Origin: Paraglaciecola sp. MB-3u-78
GTDB lineage: Bacteria; Pseudomonadota; Gammaproteobacteria; Enterobacterales; Alteromonadaceae
Assembly (NCBI RefSeq): GCF_002835935.1
Contig: NZ_PJCF01000087.1
Span: forward strand, 218,397 to 282,396
Reading direction: 5' to 3'
Length of the DNA stretch: 64,000 bases
Shown: positions 9,715-17,704 of the stretch, one piece after another
How the letters are laid out: each line of letters begins with the position of its first letter
Numbering within the stretch: the stretch's first letter is position 1
Notes under the pieces: model-generated
What the model was told of the DNA's origin: nothing
Database searches by the model: none
What the model saw: the letters and a program-made list of their open reading frames with translations, nothing else
Translations under genes and position numbers: made by a program

Positions 9715-11292
9715 ATGCAGGATCTTCAAAAAACACTCGAACTCTTAATTGATTATATAAAGGGTGTTTGGGTAAAAAAACGCTATATCATGATTTGTAC
9801 TTGGCTAATTTGCCCCTTAGGCTTTGTGTATGTTGCCTCTATGCCGAACGTGTATGAGTCATCCGCAAGGGTATATGTAGATACTCGCTCGGTACTACAA
9901 CCTTTGCTAAGAGGATTAGCACTTCAAACCGACCCAAGGCAAGAAGTTGCAATGATGGTTCAGACTCTTTTGAGTCGTCCAAATATAGAAATAATTGCGA
10001 GAGAATCAGATTTAGACATAACGGCTTCTAATGCAGTTCAGTACGAAAACCTGATCAACTCTTTGTCTAACAGCATTCGCCTCAGAGCCGTTGGTAGAGA
10101 TAACCTGTATACAATATCTTACAGTCATCGAGATCCTCAAATGGCGAGAACGGTGGTTCAAGAAACACTGGACCTTTTTGTCGAAGGCACAAAAGGCAAT
10201 AGTAGGAAAGATACTGATGCTGCCAATCAATTTATTGATGAACAAATAGATGAGTATGAAAGCAGATTGTCAGCGTCTGAACAAAGGTTGGCGAACTTTA
10301 AGAGAAAGTATGCAGATCTGTTGCCAAATCAAGGTTCTTTTTATGGAAACTATTCAACGCTTGAGCAAAACTTAGAACAAACGAGACTCACTATTAAAGA
10401 AACTGAACAACAAATAGTGGCTTTATCAGATCAAATTCAAGGTAGAAAAACCAATCAAGACGGGTCTTCTGTGCGGCCTTTTGATGGGCCATCATCGCTA
10501 ACCACCCGCTATGACAGCCGCATAAAGACCCTTGAAGAAAACCTTGACCAACTGATGTTAAAGTACACTGAGCTACACCCAGATGTAATAGAAGCAAATA
10601 ACTTGCTAGATTCATTGCTTGCCTCTAGAAAGTTGGAGATTGAGGAATATCTATCATCAAATGATGGTGAAAAACCTGAGCAAATTGGTTCTATTGCTAG
10701 CGAATTAAAATTAGAGATTAGTCGTTTAGAAAGTCAAGTAGCTTCACTACGAGTAAGAGAGACAGATTACGATAATAAACTTGAAGCATTAAAGCAAAAA
10801 ATAGATTTGGTGCCACAAGTCGAAGCAGAACGAACTGCTTTAAACAGGGATTATGAGGTAACCCAAAGAAAGTATCAGGAGTTACTGGTCAGAAAAGATC
10901 AAGCTGAATTAGCCCAGAAAGCAGACGTATCTGCAGAAGACGTTCAATTTAGAGTTGTGGATCCACCAATAGCGCCACAATCTGCATCTGGACCTAATAG
11001 ATTACTAAACTATACCATTGCTCTTGCACTGGGATTTGCATCTGGTTTAGGTTTAGCATTTTTAATTAGTCAGCTCAATCCAATATTGTTAAGGAGCAGT
11101 CAATTGACAACCCTTACTTCTTACCCTGTCTTAGGCATGGTAAGCCATTTAAACAAAGCTCACATAAAAAAAGTCAGACGTTCGAGACTATTAATATTTG
11201 TATTCTCTTCGAGCTTAATTATTGGTCTATATGGAGTATTAATGGCTGCCGAAATAATGAAGTTTGATATTTATGCGAGGGTATTCTCATGA
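9715..11292 (+). CDS. XrtA-system chain-length determinant (Wzz-like)
   Basis: A 525-aa polysaccharide co-polymerase (TIGR03007-like). A first membrane span lies at about 23-42, followed by the Wzz motif YESSARVYVDTRSVLQPLL. A long periplasmic coiled coil covers about 160-400 (for example ESRLSASEQRLANFKRKY). A proline-rich motif, FRVVDPPIAPQSASGPNR, precedes the second span near 432-452. A third C-terminal span covers about 490-513. It sets polymer length and couples the periplasmic tunnel to the cytoplasmic kinase. It overlaps the kinase gene by 4 bases, so the two are made together. Confidence 0.92.
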   Translation: MQDLQKTLELLIDYIKGVWVKKRYIMICTWLICPLGFVYVASMPNVYESSARVYVDTRSVLQPLLRGLALQTDPRQEVAMMVQTLLSRPNIEIIARESDLDITASNAVQYENLINSLSNSIRLRAVGRDNLYTISYSHRDPQMARTVVQETLDLFVEGTKGNSRKDTDAANQFIDEQIDEYESRLSASEQRLANFKRKYADLLPNQGSFYGNYSTLEQNLEQTRLTIKETEQQIVALSDQIQGRKTNQDGSSVRPFDGPSSLTTRYDSRIKTLEENLDQLMLKYTELHPDVIEANNLLDSLLASRKLEIEEYLSSNDGEKPEQIGSIASELKLEISRLESQVASLRVRETDYDNKLEALKQKIDLVPQVEAERTALNRDYEVTQRKYQELLVRKDQAELAQKADVSAEDVQFRVVDPPIAPQSASGPNRLLNYTIALALGFASGLGLAFLISQLNPILLRSSQLTTLTSYPVLGMVSHLNKAHIKKVRRSRLLIFVFSSSLIIGLYGVLMAAEIMKFDIYARVFS

Positions 11293-12212
11293 ATTCTATA
11301 GAAAAAGCACTCCAAAAACAGAGCCAAAAAGCATCTGAGCAAAAAAAACAAGAAGAGCTACAAGAAGAGCTACAAAAACCGTTGGAACCTGAGCAAATTA
11401 CACAACAGGATTCTGTTGAAAAAGCGTTGAAAAAGCAAACAATGTTATCCAAAGGGAATAATATTACCTCAACGATTCAAATTGATTTTGCTATGTTAGA
11501 GAAAAAAGGCTTCGTCTCAATCAATTCACAGAGACAACTAATTAATGAAGAATATCGAGCGATTAAACGAAAATTGCTAGACAACGCGTTTGGACCGTTA
11601 TCTAAATCTTTAAATAACAGCAACATTATTATGGTGACCAGCTCACGACCTGGAGAAGGGAAAACATTCACCGCTATTAATTTAGCCCTCAGTATCGCTT
11701 TGGAAAAGGATAAAACGGTTTTATTAGTGGACGCTGATGTTCTTAGACCTAACGTTATGAAAACCTTAGAGCTTGAGAGCAAACAGGGGTTGATGGAATA
11801 TCTGCTGGGTGAAAACAAAGACATATCTGAAGTCATGTATAAAACAAATTTAGATAATCTTAGAATTATTCCAGCTGGTCAATCGCATCATTTATCCACA
11901 GAATTGCTTGCAAGTGAGAAAATGTTTCATGCCGTTAAAGAATTTGCTAATCGCTACCCAGATAGGGTAGTTATTGTCGACACTCCACCTTTGTTAGGTA
12001 TCAACGAAACAGCCATATTGGCGAACTTGGCAGGACAAGCACTTGTAGTCACAGAAGAATCAAAAACAAGACTAGTGGACGTTGAACAGGCAGTAAAACA
12101 GCTAAACCCAGAAATGGCGATTGGATTCTTAGTAAATAAATCAGCAAGAGTGGATTCGAAAGATTCTGGGCAGGGATATGGATATGGATATTATTACGGG
12201 GGGGCTAATTAG
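11289..12212 (+). CDS. XrtA-associated tyrosine autokinase (BY-kinase)
   Basis: A 307-aa cytoplasmic ATPase of the CpsD/CapB type (TIGR03018-like). The N-terminal 60 residues are Lys/Gln/Glu rich with two copies of a VEKALKKQ-like motif. Walker A is SSRPGEGKT (119-127), Walker A-prime is VLLVDADVLRPN, and Walker B is VVIVDTPPLLG. The C-terminus ends in a tyrosine cluster, GYGYGYYYGG, the autophosphorylation tail. Cycles of phosphorylation control oligomerisation of the Wzz-like partner. ATG at 11289 overlaps the partner's stop. The stop shares one base with the next GTG start. Confidence 0.93.
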   Translation: MNSIEKALQKQSQKASEQKKQEELQEELQKPLEPEQITQQDSVEKALKKQTMLSKGNNITSTIQIDFAMLEKKGFVSINSQRQLINEEYRAIKRKLLDNAFGPLSKSLNNSNIIMVTSSRPGEGKTFTAINLALSIALEKDKTVLLVDADVLRPNVMKTLELESKQGLMEYLLGENKDISEVMYKTNLDNLRIIPAGQSHHLSTELLASEKMFHAVKEFANRYPDRVVIVDTPPLLGINETAILANLAGQALVVTEESKTRLVDVEQAVKQLNPEMAIGFLVNKSARVDSKDSGQGYGYGYYYGGAN

Positions 12213-13816
12213 TGCAATCAAGGTTTTATATTAAGATAACGCGCTACAAAATACTCCTATTAATGCCATTGTGTAGTATATCTGCCTTAAGTATTGCAGC
12301 GGATATCAATGTTGAGACATCAGTTGCAGCGACAGCTTATTTATATGAGACGAATACAGAAGAAAACGCAGCTACAAGTAACCACGCAGCTGTGATTGTG
12401 CCGTCAATCTTAGCATCCTATTCGTCTAAACGTTTATTAACATCTGTTAAGATCGAACATACAAAAGTAGAGCAAAAAAACCAGGCTGAAGGCGCTGATA
12501 AAGATTATACAGATTACAAATACAACAGTTCTTTAGCTTTAATTCCAAACACCCTAAATATAGCAATCAGTGGTCAACAAAGCTATCGGGTGATTAGCCA
12601 GCAACAGCAGTTTATAGCTGACAAAGTCCTTGCTGCCGGGGACCTAACAAAATATAGCAATCATTCTGGTGTTATTGATTTTACAATCCCCAACCCAAAA
12701 TATTTCGGCTTGAATATTCAAAGTTCATACTCTGAAACAAAAGCCGAAGAATCTATTGAGGGTGCTGCTGGATTAAATGGCGATAACACTGCGACATCAA
12801 TTCAATTATACCAAGGCAGAAATGCTAGAAATTATACTTTTAATGTTTCCGCTCAGTACAACGATACCAGTAGAGCTAACTTTGACGACTTTAAATCCTC
12901 TCTAATTAGAGCTTCAGCCGGGGTATCGATTGCCCAAAATGTCAGCTTTATATTGACTGGAAACATAGAAGACAATGACATAGATCAAGGAACTTTCTCG
13001 CGCAGAACCAATTTAGACTCAACAAGTTATGGAGCAGGTCTTGAATGGCAGCCCAGAAGTGAGAGACGTGTAAGGCTAACTTACAACCAACTTGAGGAAG
13101 TAGAAAATCAAACCAACTTTATTGGCTTAAACCTAGATTGGGCATTTTCTAACAGAACGGCTCTAGAATTTGACTATGGGAAAAGATTTTATGGTGATGC
13201 TTACAGCCTAAATTTTAGCCATGCGTTAAAATCCGTTCGCAGTTCATTGACTTATTCAGAGCAAGTAACCTCGTTTGCTAGATTAGAAACAACCACGAAT
13301 CCAATCGGTTTGTTTGTATGTCAATTTGGTTCAACAGATCTCGCTGATTGTTTTCAACCAGACAGAACAACCTATCAGCTTCAAGCTGGAGAAGAATTTA
13401 GAACATTGTCTGAAATTGGAAGCGACATATCAGAAGAAGTAATATTCAGCAAGACTGGGAGCTTCAGTCTTGCATACCAGAAACGTAAAGTGAAAGCTTC
13501 TATTAGAGCGTCTTATAATCGAACCGAATTCTTAGAATCTGACCGAGTTCAAACCAATCGTAATATCGGCCTAAATTTATCTTATGAGTTGGGCAGAAAA
13601 ACCAATATTGGTTTTTCTACTAATGTAGCCAGAAGATCGTCTAATAATGATGCTACGTCGGATACTATAATAAATGCAAAAGTCGATTTTAATAGAAACA
13701 TTAATAAAAACCTTCAGGTTACTACTGGGCTAAGATTTATTGATAGAGACTCAGAAATAGAAGGTAGTGCCATCCAAGACAGACGTTTAACTGTGGGCTT
13801 AAATTACACATTCTGA
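12212..13816 (+). CDS. XrtA-system outer-membrane beta-barrel protein (TIGR03016-like)
   Basis: A 534-aa protein with a signal peptide cut near Ala29 (SALSIAA-DINVE) and many alternating amphipathic strands ending in the aromatic RRLTVGLNYTF, the typical C-terminal beta-barrel assembly signal. Members of this family accompany the export, Wzz and kinase genes in XrtA loci. They are thought to help the polymer cross the outer membrane, but no activity is established. GTG at 12212 overlaps the kinase stop by one base. It is the last gene of the export operon and the locus ends here at decayed IS DNA. Confidence 0.85.
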   Translation: MQSRFYIKITRYKILLLMPLCSISALSIAADINVETSVAATAYLYETNTEENAATSNHAAVIVPSILASYSSKRLLTSVKIEHTKVEQKNQAEGADKDYTDYKYNSSLALIPNTLNIAISGQQSYRVISQQQQFIADKVLAAGDLTKYSNHSGVIDFTIPNPKYFGLNIQSSYSETKAEESIEGAAGLNGDNTATSIQLYQGRNARNYTFNVSAQYNDTSRANFDDFKSSLIRASAGVSIAQNVSFILTGNIEDNDIDQGTFSRRTNLDSTSYGAGLEWQPRSERRVRLTYNQLEEVENQTNFIGLNLDWAFSNRTALEFDYGKRFYGDAYSLNFSHALKSVRSSLTYSEQVTSFARLETTTNPIGLFVCQFGSTDLADCFQPDRTTYQLQAGEEFRTLSEIGSDISEEVIFSKTGSFSLAYQKRKVKASIRASYNRTEFLESDRVQTNRNIGLNLSYELGRKTNIGFSTNVARRSSNNDATSDTIINAKVDFNRNINKNLQVTTGLRFIDRDSEIEGSAIQDRRLTVGLNYTF

Positions 13817-13891
13817 CTTCGGCAGACTAGGGTTTATCTCGTCTTAATCCAGATTATTTTAGAAATGCTATACCTTCTCATTTGATTGCTC

Positions 13892-14214
13892 GTAAAGGGG
13901 ACATCTTTTATCTCGATAAATCTAAGCGCATCATTTTCAAATTCTCTGAGCCGTCAAGCAAGGCTCGCGCTTTGGTTCGCTTTAAACGCCTCCGCTGTCC
14001 TGCCAGCCGCTCCTCCTCATTAGGTGGCTGACACTCCTTATCCCTCTAATAAGTATGTCACGATAGTGTTCTCTGGCGGCTTTGGCGTGAGCTTCCGTCA
14101 TTATCCTTGACGTCCTGACAAAGCATTATCAGCAGTGCACGCATTTCATTTGCCCATTTTTGCTTGTCTTGCTACCTCGCTCTTTCCAATTCTCTCAAAT
14201 GATGGGCATTGCAT
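13892..14214 (-). pseudogene. Internal fragment of an IS66-family tnpC, decayed
   Basis: The DNA closely matches the C-terminal coding part of the intact IS66-type transposase at 27611-27946. It shares runs such as TCTAAGCGCATCATTTTCAA and CAATTCTCTCAAATGATGGG. Small deletions (for example near 14040 and 14080) shift the frame, and both element ends are missing. It is a fossil of the same IS type that is still complete elsewhere in this window. It cannot make a transposase. Confidence 0.8.
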
Positions 14215-14493
14215 AGCAGTTGGATGGCTGCCGTTTGGTTCTCTGGAGGTGATTTTTTTAGGCTTTTGCACATGGGAAGATGGCTTAGTTGGTTTCCAAA
14301 TTCTCACTTCAAGGGTTTTCAAGCATTGCTGAAGCAAGGTAAACATGTATTTTTTTTCGATGTTGATGCCAATCAATATGAGGTGCTATTTTAAGTGGCA
14401 TAACGTCATGCTTCAATGACCCATGCAGGGACAGGAGATGCGATCCAGTCCTGGGTAGTGAAAAGTCAAGATAAGTTCAAAAGCGCGATGAGG
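14215..14493. other. Non-coding remnant DNA between two IS fragments
   Basis: About 280 bp with short overlapping open frames of low credibility. It lies between the IS66 fragment and the IS982 fragment and is probably further mobile-element debris, but I could not assign it to a family. Confidence 0.35.
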
Positions 14494-14766
14494 CTAGGCC
14501 ATCACTTCCAAAAATCGTATGTAGCTCAGTAATTTAGGGAAGTCCGTTTTATAAAAACACGAGACATAGCCTAGGTAATAATTATTAAAATCACGGTGAT
14601 GGCTCATGTGGAAACCAATGACCACTGTCATCATTTCGCTTATAGACATTCGACTATCTCTGCGCCTTTGGCGACCAACATCTTCTAATAACTGCTTTTG
14701 CCATTGCGGAATGAATACGTTGCAAAAATCATCGACATCACTGTAAAACTCGACTAAATTCTTCAC
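14494..14766 (-). pseudogene. IS982-family transposase, N-terminal fragment
   Basis: A 90-aa frame starts MKNLVEFYSDVDDFCNVFIP and contains SRMSISEMMTVVIGFHMSHH and LLSYIRFLEVMA. These match the N-terminal region of IS982-family transposases, which are normally about 290 aa. It stops before any DDE catalytic residue, so it is inactive. No complete inverted repeats were recognised. It is a second independent IS remnant beside the IS66 fossil. Confidence 0.75.
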
Positions 14767-14875
14767 GCCTGTTTCTTGTGTTGATTGGTCTCTCTTGGTC
14801 GAAAGATCAGGTCCTAGAACAGGCGTTTAGTTCAATTTCTTAAACCGAGTTGGGGTTATATATAATGTTTGTTTG

Positions 14876-14906
14876 AAAGCCAATGCAATAGCCGTTGGCT
14901 TTTTTA
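14876..14906 (+). terminator. Rho-independent terminator-like hairpin
   Basis: The stem AAAGCCAA (14876-14883) pairs with TTGGCTTT, followed by a T run on the plus strand. It lies 15 bp beyond the stop of the minus-strand toprim gene. On that strand the trailing T tract is weaker, so it may act in both directions or belong to lost plus-strand DNA. Confidence 0.6.
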
Positions 14907-14920
14907 TATGTTCAGAGATC

Positions 14921-15805
14921 TCAGTAATCGATAGGGTATATAAGCAGCGGCGTTAGATACATTTTTTGTTGCCTCAACCCTGCCCGTTTATCACGCATGA
15001 GTTGCAGTAAAGGCTGGCAAACTTCTGGGCAATTTTGCTCTAACCTTGCCAAGTATTTATGTTGGTTATCAGGATAATGTTGTTTTATACATTGCTCGAC
15101 TAAGTATTGATATTCAGGCAATAACAGATGGGTGTAACCACCACTGATTGCAATACGCAAAGCTGCTAAGTCATAATCACCAAAATAGATGGCAAATTTA
15201 TTACCTTGAGTACTTAACCAATTTTTAAGTAACCTTTTGCAAGCAGTTGAGTGATGCTTGTCACCACGGTAAATAACTAATGGACTGGATAAATTGGTAT
15301 ACGACTTATACTCAAACCAGTCGTTAAAACTATCGCGATTTTCGACAACTATAAGGCAGTCAAAATTATCTAGTGCCAACTGTCTTATATCTAACTCAAT
15401 ATTTATTTGCTGACTTGAGTAAAGAGCTTGACTCATAACATCAAGAGTATTTGTATCAGTGAAAGCCCCGAGAATGAGGTGGTGTGTTGGCTTGAGTTGT
15501 CCTTGTTTTTCGTTGGGGTTTCTTTGTGCCGCACTTCTGTGGTTATCTTGGTTAAAGTTATCAAAAATACTGGCGTAACCTTCGTCTAATAATGTTTGAT
15601 TGATTTGTGTTATGTATTCTCTATCAAACCGATACATTTTATTTGGCTTAAGCCATTTTCCCGGTTGAAACTCTAAGTTATCACACCAATTTAAAATCTC
15701 GTTCAGGATGCGACTGGCATTTGCCACTGCCCCCTCATCAAGTAAAAGTTTGCTATGCTGCGTAGCCAATAATCGTTTTGCCTTTAAACTAAGATCATCG
15801 GCCAT
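14921..15805 (-). CDS. JetD/MksG-like toprim-domain protein
   Basis: The frame is open upstream into the preceding gene, but ATG at 15805 (MADDLSLKAKRLLATQ), 7 bp after the upstream stop, gives a sensible 294-aa product. Toprim-type motifs are CLIVVENRDSF (Glu155) and IYFGDYDLAALR (Asp210, Asp212), the E...DxD metal site of topoisomerase VI-like nucleases. In Wadjet/MksBEFG systems this subunit cuts DNA extruded by the SMC motor. The N-terminal half has a winged-helix-like character. It is shorter than many JetD proteins, so it may represent a divergent subtype. It is the last gene of the operon. Confidence 0.78.
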   Translation of the reverse strand: MADDLSLKAKRLLATQHSKLLLDEGAVANASRILNEILNWCDNLEFQPGKWLKPNKMYRFDREYITQINQTLLDEGYASIFDNFNQDNHRSAAQRNPNEKQGQLKPTHHLILGAFTDTNTLDVMSQALYSSQQINIELDIRQLALDNFDCLIVVENRDSFNDWFEYKSYTNLSSPLVIYRGDKHHSTACKRLLKNWLSTQGNKFAIYFGDYDLAALRIAISGGYTHLLLPEYQYLVEQCIKQHYPDNQHKYLARLEQNCPEVCQPLLQLMRDKRAGLRQQKMYLTPLLIYPIDY

Positions 15806-15812
15806 AAGTAGC

Positions 15813-17084
15813 TTAACCTGCAGCCTGAAAATCACCGAAGAAACGCATCCCAACTGTGACATCTTGAATAATATGTAACTGATTAAAACGGCTTTGCTGG
15901 GCACTGTCTTTTTCAAGCATAAAGCTGTGTTTATTTTGCTCTGGTAAACCTTGATATTCAGCCACAATTTGGAATAACCACATTTCAGGCTCCCAAGGTA
16001 ATCCCTGTTCGGCCAAATAATCGACACCACTTAGGGCTTGTGGGCTTTCTATTACCTGGATAAAAAAGTCTTCTACATCTTTTGCTAATTGCTTTTGCTG
16101 TGTGGCCACTAAGTTTTGCACAGCCATAACAAAACCTTCGGTTTGTGTTTCTGACTGTAAGTTTTGTTCGGGCTCTCTAGGCACAGCACGGGCAAGCTCT
16201 GCTAGGGCGTAACTATCTTGTGCCCGGTCTAACGCAATAAAGGCCTGAGGACTGATGCCGTGGGCCTGATTGATCACCGCTGGGACTTGGCTACGATTTG
16301 GGTAATCACCTATTTGGAAATTAGGATGCTGGCGTAAAAAAGCACTCATGCGATTGATGAGTAAAGCTCTATCTTGTTGCTGTCGGAACCGCGCCATCAA
16401 AAGAACAAGGCGCTTTTGTACTTCTAACAAAGAGCCTGAATGTTCTGAAATACGTGCCTGTAATTGACTCACTAATAACTTTCGAAGTGCACCATCACTG
16501 CCCGCTAGTTGGATTAGATCATCAAAATTGATAATGCCAAAGCCATCCAGTATTCGCCTTAGTTGCCGCTGGGCAAGTTCAATTTCTAAAATTTTATCAT
16601 CCAAACTACTCACAAAACCAAACTCGGTATTTAATCTATGCCAGAGACTTTCAATGGCATCACCAAACTGCCCTGTCATGTCGTTTACACGTTCCGTTAG
16701 CAGCTGCATATGGTGTTCACTGGCAGCGTAGTCACCTTTTTTTCTGGCTCCTTGCAATGACTGCACCCGAGTGTCGATTTGATCTAAGTGTTCACCTACA
16801 TCGGTGTTAATTTGCCGCTTTCGCTCATCTTGAGTCAAGCTAGCAATTAACTCGTTGACGATTGGGCGTAAACGTAATGACTGCTCTTGAGGATAGAACA
16901 ACACTCTGCTGTCCAGCAGTTTTTGCAGTGCTTGCTGTGAAAACGCTAATTCGTTCACATCCCCTTCTAAATAGCCCTGCATTAAAGCATCAGCATGTTT
17001 GCCAATGAGTTCTAATCGCTCTTTGCCTAATTCAAACAACGGGTTGCTTTGGGCTGGACTTTTTTGCTTAGGTGCTTGACTCAA
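15813..17084 (-). CDS. JetA/MksF-like kleisin subunit
   Basis: A 423-aa, mainly helical protein. Its position and size fit the kleisin of an SMC complex (JetA/MksF, MukF-like). A winged-helix N-terminal part has SQQALQKLLDSRVLFYP and RLRPIVNELIASL. A coiled-coil middle follows (about 90-250), and a C-terminal winged-helix-like end carries MLEKDSAQQSRFNQLHIIQD. Kleisins bridge the SMC heads. I identify it by context plus secondary-structure character, not by a strong motif. It overlaps the upstream subunit gene by 4 bases. Confidence 0.72.
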   Translation of the reverse strand: MSQAPKQKSPAQSNPLFELGKERLELIGKHADALMQGYLEGDVNELAFSQQALQKLLDSRVLFYPQEQSLRLRPIVNELIASLTQDERKRQINTDVGEHLDQIDTRVQSLQGARKKGDYAASEHHMQLLTERVNDMTGQFGDAIESLWHRLNTEFGFVSSLDDKILEIELAQRQLRRILDGFGIINFDDLIQLAGSDGALRKLLVSQLQARISEHSGSLLEVQKRLVLLMARFRQQQDRALLINRMSAFLRQHPNFQIGDYPNRSQVPAVINQAHGISPQAFIALDRAQDSYALAELARAVPREPEQNLQSETQTEGFVMAVQNLVATQQKQLAKDVEDFFIQVIESPQALSGVDYLAEQGLPWEPEMWLFQIVAEYQGLPEQNKHSFMLEKDSAQQSRFNQLHIIQDVTVGMRFFGDFQAAG

Positions 17085-17704
17085 AACATCGCCTCTTGCT
17101 CTGGTGTGGCGTCATCGATAGGTAAATTTTCTTCGTCTTTGATAAAACGTACTAACTCTATCAGTTGTTCAACTTTACCGGTGACAATATAAAACAGCCG
17201 GTCTTTATGGGGCTGATACAAATATCCCATATCTTTGATCCGCTTAAAGACTTGTTTGATTTGCATATCGGGCTTGTCACTGGTGGACTTAAACACTCTG
17301 TCATTAGCAAGATGCGCTAAACGATGGATAAGCGACTGGTTATCCACTACTTTGGACTCAAAGTCTTGCAACTTAATGGTATCACCCGCGTTTAGCGCGC
17401 CATCACGTCCTAATGCTTCTTGCACTAATTGCATCCATTCCAACATAGGCAATAAGGATTGCACTGTGCTGGTGAATTGATGACTCAGATGCTGACGGGC
17501 ATTTTGGGTTAAATCACAATAGGCCAGAAAAAACACCGAACCATCATCGTTATTGGCAACCCGCCTATTTAACGGCCTTAAAAAGTGGTTTAAGTCATTC
17601 ACCAACTCTTCATTTTGCAATTTATGAAAGCTATGTTCGTCTGTCACTGCACAAATAAACTCACCTTCGAGTAAGCGTTCTAATAATGGACCATTTTCTA
17701 TCAT
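17081..17704 (-). CDS. JetB/MksE-like winged-helix subunit
   Basis: A 207-aa acidic protein with two winged-helix-like halves: GEFICAVTDEHSFHKLQNEE and IKQVFKRIKDMGYLYQPHKD. The second ends with RLFYIVTGKVEQLIELVRFI. Size and fold fit DUF4194/MksE/MukE-type accessory subunits, which bind the kleisin and the SMC head. ATG overlaps the SMC stop by 4 bases (ATGA), and its own stop overlaps the kleisin start by 4 bases. Such tight coupling is expected for subunits needed in fixed ratio. Confidence 0.75.
   Translation of the reverse strand: MIENGPLLERLLEGEFICAVTDEHSFHKLQNEELVNDLNHFLRPLNRRVANNDDGSVFFLAYCDLTQNARQHLSHQFTSTVQSLLPMLEWMQLVQEALGRDGALNAGDTIKLQDFESKVVDNQSLIHRLAHLANDRVFKSTSDKPDMQIKQVFKRIKDMGYLYQPHKDRLFYIVTGKVEQLIELVRFIKDEENLPIDDATPEQEAMF

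Noticed and set aside
17235..17480. Plus-strand frames opposite the SMC operon
   Set aside because: They lie wholly inside the well-supported minus-strand genes and show no family features.
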